14,376 nucleotides of DNA from Treponema sp. UBA3649 (GCA_002373325.1 DFKI01000019.1:1-14376), one strand, 5' to 3'. Positions 6,179 to 13,893 are shown, counted from the stretch's first letter. Notes: a model not told the origin generated them from the sequence alone. Numbers and translations are program-made.

Positions 6179-8090
6179 TCTCTCCGGGGTTCTCCTCTAT
6201 GCGAAGAAGGCGGGCCCCACAAGTTTCTCGTCACTCTGGAGCATAAAACATGCGCTTGGAACTGACCGCGTGGGACATACGGGAACCTTGGACTCCTTTG
6301 CCGAGGGACTTCTTGTTGTTCTTGCGGGACATCTTACCCATCTTGTTCCTCATGTCACGGGGTTCACCAAAACTTACCGTGCGGTAATCAATTTTGGAAC
6401 CGAGACAGACACTCTTGACCCGGGCGGAAAAATCATCCGAAACGCTACTCCCACGGACAGGGAATCCCTTGAAAAAATCCTTCCTCAGTTTACCGGTGCC
6501 TTGTTGCAGGTTCCTCCCGTTTACAGTGCCGTACATGTTGATGGAAAAAGGGCATCAGACGCAATCAGGCGTGGAGAGGACGTGAAGCTTGAGAGCAGGC
6601 AGGTCTTTGTCTATGAGAACAAGCTCCTTGATTTTTTACCGGCTGAATCGACGGACGGAAAATCAGCCTACGCATTGCTTGAGATAAAATGCTCGAAGGG
6701 AACATATATCAGGGCTCTTGCACGGGACATCGCACAGGCTTTGGGGACTTGCGCTCATCTTTCGGCTTTGAGACGCACCCAGGTTGGACCTTTTTCACTT
6801 TCCGACGCCGCAGGTTTTGATGAGCTTGAGGATTTTACGATTGAAAACGGAATCAGGAATGAGGAGCGTTTTGCATCTTTGCGTGGAGAACATGATGAGC
6901 CTAATGAGACGGATAAAAAATCAGCTTTCAAAAAACCGGATAAAAATCGTGAGACTGACAGTGACGGGAAGATTGCGGAGATTCAGTCCCATCTGCTCAC
7001 TTTCACTCCCGAGCTTGCCCGTGAATGCGGATTCAGAACCGATTCCCTGAAATCATCCTTTGAGAAGCAGTATCTGAATGGAAGGCCTTTGAGTCCGAAA
7101 TTTTTCACATGGATCTCAAGTCCAGAAAAGGACGGCTCATCGGAGTTCTCTGCCGGAAATCAGATTGCGGTGTTTTATAGCGGCGGAAAGCTTTCGGGCA
7201 AGTTTGCCGGAATCATCGTGCAGGAAGATTTCAGGCTCTCTTACGGATTTGTGGTTCCCAAGTCTGCCTATGACGGCGGAATGAAGATTTTTACGTGGAA
7301 GCAGATTTTGGACGGAGCCTTTCCAATTGACTGGAGGAAAAAAGGGGCTGCAATCAGCGTGGGAAGTTTTGACGGTGTTCATGCGGGACATCAGAAGCTG
7401 CTTGAGAATCTTTTGGCGAGCGGATTTGTCCCCGGCGCACTTATTTTCAGCTCCCCGGTCCGTTCATCTCAGGAAGGTTTTGCAGGAGAGATTGACGGTC
7501 TTGAGCGCAAACTGGAAATTCTTTCAAATAAGGGACTTTCCTTTGCCGTAGTGATTGACTTTTCTCCCGATTTCAGTAAAATGGATGGTGAGACTTTCAT
7601 AGGCATTTTGAAATCCAAGCTGGGACTTTCACTTCTTGCCGAGGGACGTGACTTTAAGTGCGGATTCGGCGGAAAGACTGACATGGAAAAACTTTCCGAG
7701 CTTGCCCGTAAAATCGGTTTTGAGCTTTGTACCGTGGATGACGTTGAGGCGGAAGGACTTAAGGTGAGTTCAAGCAACATCAGGGAGTCAATTTTGAAGG
7801 CTGATTTTGCATTGGTGCGGAAAATGCTTTTGAGACCTTTCAGCTATTCTTGTTCCGGCATGGAGTGGATTGAGGAGAAATCGGACGGGAAGGGGACTGT
7901 GTTCCGTGCGAAAAAAATCTCTCCGCAGATTCTTCCGTCTGACGGTTCCTATGAGGTTTCCGCGGTTCTTTCGTCTGTTCCGACAGATTCCGTTTTCAAA
8001 ACGTTCTGCACTGTGGACGCTGAGAAAATCACCCTGACGCTTCCTGATTCGGGGTCGGTTTCGAGACTGAAGGAAATTTTATTTGCTTAG
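6129..8090 (+). CDS. TruB tRNA pseudouridine-55 synthase fused to RibF-type FAD synthetase
   Basis: One uninterrupted 653-codon frame holds two enzymes. Residues about 18-235 are TruB: catalytic Asp55 in HTGTLD, KTYRAVINFGTETDTLDPGG, VPPVYSAVHVDGKRA and KGTYIRALARDI. The family's usual Pro after GTLD is Ser. A charged linker (about 240-285) leads to a probable PUA-like region (about 310-380). Residues about 385-565 are the FMN adenylyltransferase domain of RibF: GSFDGVHAGH (412-421), DFKCGFGG, and SSSNIR (547-552). The last 88 residues are where riboflavin kinase would be, but the GFPTAN motif is missing and only LPSDGSYEV resembles it. RibF would then convert FMN plus ATP to FAD but not make FMN. 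The start is ATG 6129 or 6147, neither with a well-spaced ribosome binding site; both overlap rbfA, so coupling is likely. Neighbour order truB-ribF-rpsO is conventional, so the fusion arose by loss of the stop between adjacent genes. Confidence 0.88.
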   Translation: MRWKRKMKKQKKLRNNNLSGVLLYAKKAGPTSFSSLWSIKHALGTDRVGHTGTLDSFAEGLLVVLAGHLTHLVPHVTGFTKTYRAVINFGTETDTLDPGGKIIRNATPTDRESLEKILPQFTGALLQVPPVYSAVHVDGKRASDAIRRGEDVKLESRQVFVYENKLLDFLPAESTDGKSAYALLEIKCSKGTYIRALARDIAQALGTCAHLSALRRTQVGPFSLSDAAGFDELEDFTIENGIRNEERFASLRGEHDEPNETDKKSAFKKPDKNRETDSDGKIAEIQSHLLTFTPELARECGFRTDSLKSSFEKQYLNGRPLSPKFFTWISSPEKDGSSEFSAGNQIAVFYSGGKLSGKFAGIIVQEDFRLSYGFVVPKSAYDGGMKIFTWKQILDGAFPIDWRKKGAAISVGSFDGVHAGHQKLLENLLASGFVPGALIFSSPVRSSQEGFAGEIDGLERKLEILSNKGLSFAVVIDFSPDFSKMDGETFIGILKSKLGLSLLAEGRDFKCGFGGKTDMEKLSELARKIGFELCTVDDVEAEGLKVSSSNIRESILKADFALVRKMLLRPFSYSCSGMEWIEEKSDGKGTVFRAKKISPQILPSDGSYEVSAVLSSVPTDSVFKTFCTVDAEKITLTLPDSGSVSRLKEILFA

Positions 8091-8106
8091 GCATCAAACC
8101 GTAATG

Positions 8107-8157
8107 CCGCGTTGTAATTCTGCTGAGGTCGTGAAGGCCAGTGGGTTTGCATTGCGG
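8107..8157 (+). promoter_or_regulatory. long hairpin in the rpsO leader (candidate S15 autoregulatory element)
   Basis: In the 96-nt gap before rpsO, 8107-8117 pairs with 8147-8157 at ten of eleven positions (one U-U mismatch, G-U wobbles at 8111/8153 and 8115/8149). After a second U-U mismatch the stem continues as 8119-8125 with 8139-8145, then 8128-8130 with 8136-8138, closing a GUGAA loop. There is no T tract after it, so it is not a terminator. The rpsO ribosome binding site AAGGAG (8175-8180) is 17 nt downstream. S15 represses its own mRNA through leader structures in several bacteria. A second short stem, GGCAT (8090-8094) with ATGCC (8104-8108), would compete with its base. Confidence 0.5.
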
Positions 8158-8186
8158 ACATGGTAATATTTTATAAGGAGTAAGTT

Positions 8187-8456
8187 ATGGCACTTACAAA
8201 AGAGACAACTTCCGCTATCGTCGGAAAGTTCGGTGCGAATTCAAACGACACCGGAAACACAAAGGTTCAGATTGCCCTGCTTTCTGAACGCATCAAGGAA
8301 CTGACAGCACACTGCAAGGCTTTCCCGAAGGACACAACAGCTTCACGCAGCCTTCTGAAAGTCGTTGGTCAGAGAAGAAAGATGCTCAAGTACATGCAGC
8401 GCACGAATCTTGAAGGTTATCGCGCACTCATCAAGGAACTTGGAATCCGCAAGTAA
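8187..8456 (+). CDS. rpsO: 30S ribosomal protein S15
   Basis: S15 is a primary binder of the central domain of 16S rRNA (helices 20-22) and forms bridge B4 to the 50S subunit. The 89-residue product is the exact family length and carries the hallmarks: FGANSNDTGNTKVQIALL near the N-terminus, ERIKELTAHCKAFPKD, SRSLLKVVGQRRKMLKYMQ, and a C-terminal YRALIKELGIRK. The ATG follows AAGGAG with a 6-nt spacer, the strongest start in this block and consistent with high expression. A structured leader precedes it and a terminator hairpin follows before pnp, reproducing the rpsO-pnp pairing found in many bacteria. Confidence 0.98.
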   Translation: MALTKETTSAIVGKFGANSNDTGNTKVQIALLSERIKELTAHCKAFPKDTTASRSLLKVVGQRRKMLKYMQRTNLEGYRALIKELGIRK

Positions 8457-8466
8457 GTCGCGTGGG

Positions 8467-8509
8467 GGCAGTCTGGTTGCCGTAATGGAATCGGGCTGCC
8501 TTTTGTTTT
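8467..8509 (+). terminator. intrinsic terminator between rpsO and pnp
   Basis: GGCAG (8467-8471) pairs with CTGCC (8496-8500). The stem extends inward through wobble pairs to 8478/8489, making about 12 bp with a 10-nt loop, followed by TTTTGTTTT (8501-8509). It starts 11 nt after the rpsO stop. Partial termination here would keep S15 mRNA above pnp mRNA, and the stem could also be a processing site. pnp has no obvious promoter of its own in the 63 nt that follow, so read-through probably feeds it. Confidence 0.7.
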
Positions 8510-8572
8510 ATGGACAATTCGGCTGTTCAAACGGATTGCCCTTTGGTAAAAAGAATAAATCAGAAGGAAACT

Positions 8573-10669
8573 ATGGTAGAACGAGTAAGCAGAAAAATCG
8601 GCGACACAGAGCTGATTCTTGAGACCGGAAAAATCGGTAAGCAGGCCAACGGATGTGTTTATGCCCAGTTGGGAGGTACGGCTGTCATCGCAACGGTGTG
8701 TGCTTCAAGCGAGGCAAAGGAGGGACTTGATTTTGTTCCCGTTACCGTTGATTACAATGAGAAATTTTATGCGGCTGGAAAGATTCCGGGTGGCTTTGTA
8801 AAGCGTGAGGGACGACCCAAGGACAAGGAGATTCTTGTGAGCCGTCTGATTGACCGCCCGATGAGACCGCTTTTCCATCCTGAGTTTGGTCGTGAGCTCC
8901 AGATTGTTCCGACCTGTGTGTCTGTGGACGGAGTGAATCCACCGGACATTTTGGCTGTAATCGCATCATCGGCAGCCGTTACAATCAGTGACATTCCCTT
9001 TGACGGACCTGTTGCGGGAGTGCGCGTAATCTATTCAAAGGGTGAGTATATTCTGAATCCGACTTATGAGCAGATGGAAAAATCTGAGCTTGAGATTGTT
9101 GTCGCCGGAACCAAAGACGGATTTACGATGGTTGAGGGTGGAGCGAACGAAGCCACCGAGGATGTAATGCTTGGTGCCTTGGCAAAAGCCGAGGGATTTA
9201 TCCGCGACATGTGTGCTTTGCAGGAAGAGCTCAGGGCAAAGTGCGGAAAGGAAAAACTTCCCCTTGTTCCCTCAACTGCCGTTCTCGCAAACAAAGAGGC
9301 CATTGAGGCAGAGGCTACACCACTTATGAAGGAAGCTTGTTTCCAGAAGGGTAAGATGGCCCGTGGAAATGCAGTGCATAATGTAAAGGCAAAGATTGCC
9401 GAAAAGTATGCCGAGCAGCTTGCGGATGATACACAGAAAAAACTCTTCGACGCTCTCTTTGACGACATCCAGTACAATCTTCTCAGAAAGAGCATCCTTG
9501 AAAATGGTGTTCGCATTGACGGACGCGGAACCGAGGAAATCAGACCGATTACTTGCGAGGTCAACGTTCTGCCACGCCCGCACGGAAGTGCTCTCTTTAC
9601 ACGAGGAGAAACACAGTCTCTTGCAGTCACCACACTTGGAACAGCGATGGATGAGCAGGTTTATGACGACATTGAGGGAGACCGCAGCGAAAACTTTATC
9701 CTGCACTACAACTTCCCGCCATATTCTGTCGGTGAGGTAGGTAAGCTTTCAACAGGCCGCCGTGAGATTGGACATGGAAATCTTGCGCGCCGCTCACTTG
9801 CCCCGATGATTCCTTCCCGCGAGGAGTTCCCGTATACAATCCGCGTTGTCTCTGAGATTATGGAGTCAAACGGCTCTTCATCACAGGCTTCTACTTGCGG
9901 TGGATGTCTTTCACTCCTTGCAGCCGGTGTTCCGATGAAAAAGATGGTCGCCGGAATCGCCATGGGACTCATTACCGACGGACCTCAGTACAAGAGATAC
10001 GCAATCCTTTCAGATATCCTTGGTGAAGAGGATCACTTGGGAGACATGGACTTCAAGGTGGCAGGAACCCGCGACGGAATTACCGGATTCCAGATGGACA
10101 TCAAGATTGCCGGTGTCTCAATGGACATCATGCGAAAGGCACTCGCTCAGGCAAAGGCAGGACGCAACCACATCCTTGACATCATGGAGAAGTGCATCAA
10201 CAAGCCTCAGCCCATCTCTGCGTTCGCTCCGAAAATTGACAGTCTGAAGATTCCGGTTGACAAGATTGGCGCTCTCATCGGACCCGGCGGAAAGAACGTC
10301 AAGGCTCTGTGCTCTCAGTACGGTGTCACAATCAACACTGACGATGACGGAACCGTTACAATCTACGGAAAGACCGGAACCGCTACCGATGCAGCAAAGA
10401 AAGCTGTCCGTGCAATCTGTGAGGATCCGGAGCCAGGCACAATCTACAACGGTACGGTCAAGAGAATCATGGACTTCGGTGCGTTCGTGGAAATCCTCCC
10501 AGGAAAGGAAGGTCTCTGCCACATCTCAAAGCTTTCAAGACAGCGCGTGGAAAAAGTTACCGACGTTCTCAAGGAAGGACAGGTTATCCCGGTGAAGCTG
10601 CTTGAGGTGGACAAGATGGGAAGACTCAATCTTTCTTACATTGACGCTCTTGAGGATCAGTCAAAATAA
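8573..10669 (+). CDS. pnp: polyribonucleotide nucleotidyltransferase (PNPase)
   Basis: PNPase is the trimeric phosphorolytic 3'-5' exoribonuclease of mRNA decay. The 698-residue product has a first RNase PH domain (from VSRKIGDTELILETGKIGKQ), a helical linker and a second catalytic RNase PH domain. The latter carries GDRSENFILHYNFPPYSVGE, MESNGSSSQASTCGG and GDMDFKVAGT; Asp487, Asp493 and Lys495 match the E. coli active-site residues. A KH domain follows (GALIGPGGKNVK, near 570), then an S1 domain (about 622-690, GTIYNGTVKRIMDFGAFVE). I chose ATG 8573 because AAGGA lies 4 nt upstream and the protein then begins where the family begins. An in-frame ATG at 8510 would add 21 unconserved residues and start in the terminator tail. 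All domains are complete. It is followed by a strong terminator. Confidence 0.97.
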   Translation: MVERVSRKIGDTELILETGKIGKQANGCVYAQLGGTAVIATVCASSEAKEGLDFVPVTVDYNEKFYAAGKIPGGFVKREGRPKDKEILVSRLIDRPMRPLFHPEFGRELQIVPTCVSVDGVNPPDILAVIASSAAVTISDIPFDGPVAGVRVIYSKGEYILNPTYEQMEKSELEIVVAGTKDGFTMVEGGANEATEDVMLGALAKAEGFIRDMCALQEELRAKCGKEKLPLVPSTAVLANKEAIEAEATPLMKEACFQKGKMARGNAVHNVKAKIAEKYAEQLADDTQKKLFDALFDDIQYNLLRKSILENGVRIDGRGTEEIRPITCEVNVLPRPHGSALFTRGETQSLAVTTLGTAMDEQVYDDIEGDRSENFILHYNFPPYSVGEVGKLSTGRREIGHGNLARRSLAPMIPSREEFPYTIRVVSEIMESNGSSSQASTCGGCLSLLAAGVPMKKMVAGIAMGLITDGPQYKRYAILSDILGEEDHLGDMDFKVAGTRDGITGFQMDIKIAGVSMDIMRKALAQAKAGRNHILDIMEKCINKPQPISAFAPKIDSLKIPVDKIGALIGPGGKNVKALCSQYGVTINTDDDGTVTIYGKTGTATDAAKKAVRAICEDPEPGTIYNGTVKRIMDFGAFVEILPGKEGLCHISKLSRQRVEKVTDVLKEGQVIPVKLLEVDKMGRLNLSYIDALEDQSK

Positions 10670-10678
10670 AACTATACG

Positions 10679-10710
10679 GTAAGCGTGGGTTTTTCTGCGC
10701 TTGCTTTTTT
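10679..10710 (+). terminator. strong intrinsic terminator after pnp
   Basis: A 10-bp stem (10679-10688 with 10695-10704, including three G-U pairs, centred on AAGCG/CGCTT) with a 6-nt loop is followed by six T (10705-10710). It begins 9 nt after the pnp stop and likely closes the rpsO-pnp unit. Confidence 0.85.
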
Positions 10711-10719
10711 ACTAAAATG

Positions 10720-10775
10720 CCGGTCGGGTTTTTAAAAGTAAGCTTCGGTGAATCTTTTCCCGCCGGTGTTTTTTT
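10720..10775 (+). terminator. second terminator-like hairpin upstream of the M16 peptidase gene
   Basis: CCGG (10720-10723) and CGGG (10725-10728), separated by one bulged T, pair with CCCG and CCGG in 10759-10766. The large loop contains a further possible AAAAG/CTTTT stem. Seven T follow (10769-10775). It ends only 11 nt before the next start codon, so it must act in tandem with the pnp terminator or as an attenuator of the downstream operon. I see no convincing promoter between the two hairpins. Confidence 0.6.
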
Positions 10776-10786
10776 AGAGTCCCGCT

Positions 10787-12055
10787 ATGATTAAGAAAAT
10801 TGTCCTGAAAAATAATGTCGTTCTCATCATGGAGCAGATGGAGTCTTCCGGATCTGTTGCCGTGGGATTTACTTTTTCATCCGCAGGCTCAAGATTTGAG
10901 GACAAGGGATTTTACGGAGCAAGCCATTTTTGCGAGCACATGCTTTTCAAGGGAACGGCATCAAGAGGCAGACGCGACATCTCTCTTTTTTTTGACCGCA
11001 TCGGTGGAACTGTGAATGCGTTTACCGAGCGTGATTCCGTTTGTCTTTACTCAGTGATTCCATCTTCGGAAAAAAATCTGAAGGAAGCCCTTGACGTGAT
11101 GTGCGACATGTCTGTTTCCTCAATCTTTCCCGAGGAGGAGACAGAGCTTGAGAGGACCGTAATCAAAAATGAGGTTTCACTTGTTGAGGATGATCCTGAG
11201 GAGTCAGGTCTTGATGCTCTTGCGGCACAGATTTGGAAGGGATGTCCGCTTGAGAAAATCATCACGGGAAGTACTGAGCAGGTTGATGCCTTGGACCGGA
11301 GGACTTTGATTGAGTGGTATGCGAGGCGATTTTCTGAGGGAGATCTTACGGTTTGTGTCGCGGGCAGATTCGATGAGTCTGTTTTGATTTCCGCCCTGGA
11401 ACTTTTGCCTGAAAGAAATTTGCAGGTACAAAATCATCAGCCTGGGAAGGTCAAATGGAACAAGGGACTCTATTTCAAAAAGGCCGACATGAAGCAGGTT
11501 CAGGTTTACATGCTCTATCCGTTCTCCATGCCGCTTGACGAAAAATCATATTATGCCCTTACCGTGCTGAACGCGCTTGTGGGAGATTCCATGAGCAGCC
11601 GTCTTTTTGAGTGTCTTAGGGAAAAGTATGGGCTTTGTTATTCCGTCGGAAGCTATTTCACGTGTTATGAGGATGCCGGATTCTGGGGAGCCTTTGCCAC
11701 CTGTGACCAAAAGGATGCCGTTGATGTTGTGCGCCTTCTTTCGGATGAGATGAAAAAAATCTGCGTTGAGGAAATCAGTGCCCGTGAGCTTGAGACTGCC
11801 AAGGAGCATGTTTGCGGAGAGGAGATAATGGGAAGCGATGACGTTGAGTTTGTGATGAAGAGACTGCAGCGTTGTTCCTTTATGAAACTTCCACTGGTTG
11901 GAAAAGATGATGTGCTGAGATTGGTTCGCTCGGTTCGCATGGAGGACATTGCGGATCTGGCGAAAAAAATTATAGATGAATCTGAACGGGCCGTTTTCAT
12001 CTACGGTCGAAGGCTTTCTGCTAGACAGAAAAAAATGTGCGGGAGTTTTTTATGA
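10787..12055 (+). CDS. M16-family zinc metallopeptidase (mitochondrial processing peptidase-like)
   Basis: A 422-residue, two-domain inverzincin of the short M16B type. The N-terminal domain has the inverted zinc motif HFCEH (His47, Glu50 catalytic, His51) and the distal ligand Glu129 in ERTVIKNEV, so it should be active. The C-terminal domain carries the family's second signature, LFECLREKYGLCYSVGSY, with YEDAGFWGAF following. No signal peptide or membrane segment is visible, so it is probably cytoplasmic. M16B enzymes degrade or process peptides; the substrate here is unknown. An M16 gene after pnp and close to dut is also known in Bacillus (mlpA region), so the placement is old. The start ATG has only AGAG (10776-10779) as ribosome binding site, 7 nt upstream, straight after a terminator T tract. 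Its stop overlaps the dut start (ATGA). Confidence 0.92.
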   Translation: MIKKIVLKNNVVLIMEQMESSGSVAVGFTFSSAGSRFEDKGFYGASHFCEHMLFKGTASRGRRDISLFFDRIGGTVNAFTERDSVCLYSVIPSSEKNLKEALDVMCDMSVSSIFPEEETELERTVIKNEVSLVEDDPEESGLDALAAQIWKGCPLEKIITGSTEQVDALDRRTLIEWYARRFSEGDLTVCVAGRFDESVLISALELLPERNLQVQNHQPGKVKWNKGLYFKKADMKQVQVYMLYPFSMPLDEKSYYALTVLNALVGDSMSSRLFECLREKYGLCYSVGSYFTCYEDAGFWGAFATCDQKDAVDVVRLLSDEMKKICVEEISARELETAKEHVCGEEIMGSDDVEFVMKRLQRCSFMKLPLVGKDDVLRLVRSVRMEDIADLAKKIIDESERAVFIYGRRLSARQKKMCGSFL

Positions 12056-12528
12056 GTGATGTGAAGATAAAGACTGTTGTTTTGGACGGAGCTGTTTTGC
12101 CCGATTACAAAAGTGCCGGAGCTGCGGGTGCTGATGTCTGTGCTTTTTTACCGTCTGCGCTTACATTGAAAAAGGGTGAGAGGACTCTTGTTCCGACAGG
12201 GCTTTTTTTTGAGATTCCCGAGGGATATGAGATACAGGTGAGGCCAAGAAGCGGACTTGCCTTTAAAAACGGAGTTACGGTTTTGAACAGTCCCGGAACC
12301 ATAGACAGCGATTATCGCGGTGAGCTTAAGGTGCTTCTTTCAAATTTCGGGGACTCTGATTTTGTCATTTCAAACGGAGACCGCATCGCTCAGATTGTAG
12401 TCGCTCCTGTGACGAGGGGTGATTTTATTACGGCATCTTCAATCTCTGAGACCGAGCGTGGAAGCGGAGGATTCGGAAGCACGGGGGTTAGAAACGAACC
12501 TTCTGCAAGGGACGGAGCCGGTAAATAG
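12052..12528 (+). CDS. dut: deoxyuridine 5'-triphosphate nucleotidohydrolase (dUTPase)
   Basis: dUTPase hydrolyses dUTP to dUMP and pyrophosphate, keeping uracil out of DNA and supplying dUMP for thymidylate synthesis. The 158-residue protein is the homotrimeric type with all five motifs: I AGAAGADV (22-29), II RPRSGLA (64-70), III PGTIDSDYRGE (81-91, catalytic Asp85), IV GDRIAQ (109-114) and V RGSGGFGSTG (136-145, the flexible arm that closes over the substrate). I chose ATG 12052 because GGGAG lies 6 nt upstream and it forms an ATGA overlap with the stop of the M16 gene. An in-frame ATG at 12037 has no such site and adds five unconserved residues. A short charged tail (residues 146-158) follows motif V. 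Coupled translation with the M16 gene is likely. Confidence 0.97.
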   Translation: MSDVKIKTVVLDGAVLPDYKSAGAAGADVCAFLPSALTLKKGERTLVPTGLFFEIPEGYEIQVRPRSGLAFKNGVTVLNSPGTIDSDYRGELKVLLSNFGDSDFVISNGDRIAQIVVAPVTRGDFITASSISETERGSGGFGSTGVRNEPSARDGAGK

Positions 12529-12531
12529 AAA

Positions 12532-13893
12532 ATGGAAGAGAATCCACTTGGAAAGGAAAAAAAGGAATCTTCTCAAAAAGAAAAATCCGTGGGTGAAAAT
12601 TCTACGGAAAGAGAATCCAGTGAGAAAAAAAATCTTGTCCAGAGGATGAGGGAATTTTTTCTTTCCGGAAAGCGTCTCAGCATCCGAAGATTTTTTATTC
12701 AGGGAGCTTTGAGACGGGCTGAAAAATCCGGGAACGTAAAGAAAATCGGAGTTCTGAAATACAAGCTTGAGTCAATCGACGGAGTGAGATCGAACATTCT
12801 CGTGAGGTACATTGCGAAAGAGCTTTTCCTTTATTTTTTGGTGTGCTTCCTTTTTTTCTTCGTCGTTTTTTTCGTCAACCAGATTCTGCTTCTTGCGGAG
12901 ACGATTTTGAAACAGAGAGTTCCCATCCCTTCCGTAATCAAGCTCATCACATATTGTCTTCCTGCAATCATCGCGCAGTCTGCTCCGTTTGCCACCCTGG
13001 TCGGATTTCTTATGTGTCTTGGACGCATGGTGACGGACAACGAGATTTTGATTTTGCGTGCGAGCGGTCAGCGTTACTCACTGATTCTCATTCCCGTGCT
13101 GGTTATGGGCATTTTGATTTCAATCTTCAGTTTCATAATGAATGATTATTTTCTTCCGCTTGGTACCTTGAACTACAACAGGATGCGGACCCAGATAATC
13201 CACTCGAATCCCGCCGTGCAGATTGAGTCGAATTCAATCAAGAAGATGAAAAACACGTCTCTTGTAATCGGAGAGGCGAGGGACACAGAGGTGGACGACC
13301 TTGTTATCTTTGACAAATCAGCGGGCGAAATGCGCATCATCGTGGCGGGAAAAAGCAGCGTGGAAAAATCAGATGTGTCGGGAGTGCTCATGGAACTGAA
13401 AATGGGCAACACGACGGTTTTCATCGTGAACAGAAACGACAAGTCAAATTACGATGTGGTGAAATCTGATTCGATGCGGCTCAACATGTTCGAGTCCCTG
13501 ATTACGTCATCATCACAGAACGTCTCTCCGCGTGAGATGACATCCTACGACCTGCACAAAAGGATAGAGGATTTGAAGAAGGAAAATGAGCTCTCAAAAA
13601 AACAGATGAACATCTACGAGCTTGAGTACCACAAAAAGTTTTCCATTCCATTCGGCTCAATCTTTTTTGCGATTCTGGCATTTCCTTTAGCTCTTGTCTT
13701 TGGTCGCAGGGACGGACAAACTTTGGGACTCATTTTCGGAATCATCATTTCGGTGATGTATTGGGCGGCTACGATTTTGGGACAGCTCTTCGGTCTGAGG
13801 GGCGGCTACGACGGATTTTGGATGATGTGGGGTCCGAATATTTTCATAGGGATTCTCGGATTCCTTCTTTACCTGAGGTTGCGTAGAAAATGA
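12532..13893 (+). CDS. LptF/LptG-family (YjgP/YjgQ) permease with charged N-terminal extension
   Basis: Homologue of the inner-membrane permeases that, with the LptB ATPase, extract lipopolysaccharide and push it onto the periplasmic LptA/LptC bridge. Of 453 residues, about 84 precede the usual family start and are hydrophilic: a Glu/Lys/Ser-rich stretch (1-38), then a basic stretch. Three membrane segments follow (about 100-122, 148-166, 182-205), then a periplasmic jellyroll-like domain (about 210-370) and three more segments (about 373-392, 399-421, 430-450), the family topology. The conserved LGRMVTDNEILILRASG coupling region is present. ATG 12532 is 3 nt after dut with only GGAG 14 nt upstream, so translation may be coupled. 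A later start within the extension is possible, but I find no well-placed site. Treponemes studied so far generally lack classical LPS, so the cargo may be another glycolipid. Whether it is LptF or LptG is unclear; first-of-pair position suggests LptF. Confidence 0.88.
   Translation: MEENPLGKEKKESSQKEKSVGENSTERESSEKKNLVQRMREFFLSGKRLSIRRFFIQGALRRAEKSGNVKKIGVLKYKLESIDGVRSNILVRYIAKELFLYFLVCFLFFFVVFFVNQILLLAETILKQRVPIPSVIKLITYCLPAIIAQSAPFATLVGFLMCLGRMVTDNEILILRASGQRYSLILIPVLVMGILISIFSFIMNDYFLPLGTLNYNRMRTQIIHSNPAVQIESNSIKKMKNTSLVIGEARDTEVDDLVIFDKSAGEMRIIVAGKSSVEKSDVSGVLMELKMGNTTVFIVNRNDKSNYDVVKSDSMRLNMFESLITSSSQNVSPREMTSYDLHKRIEDLKKENELSKKQMNIYELEYHKKFSIPFGSIFFAILAFPLALVFGRRDGQTLGLIFGIIISVMYWAATILGQLFGLRGGYDGFWMMWGPNIFIGILGFLLYLRLRRK

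Noticed and set aside
7281..8090. Separate ribF gene starting at ATG 7281
   Set aside because: No stop separates it from truB and the upstream GGCGG is only one base from the ATG; kept as part of the fusion, with internal start noted as possible.
8147..8176. Promoter TTGCAT with TTATAA just upstream of rpsO
   Set aside because: The -10 would overlap the ribosome binding site and give an almost leaderless transcript; the nearer TAATAT gives too short a spacer.
8510..8572. Longer pnp reading frame starting at ATG 8510
   Set aside because: The ATG follows the T tract of the rpsO terminator, has no ribosome binding site and adds residues the family lacks; ATG 8573 has AAGGA upstream.
12037..12051. 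dut start at ATG 12037
   Set aside because: No ribosome binding site; ATG 12052 has GGGAG at the right distance and the typical stop-start overlap with the upstream gene.
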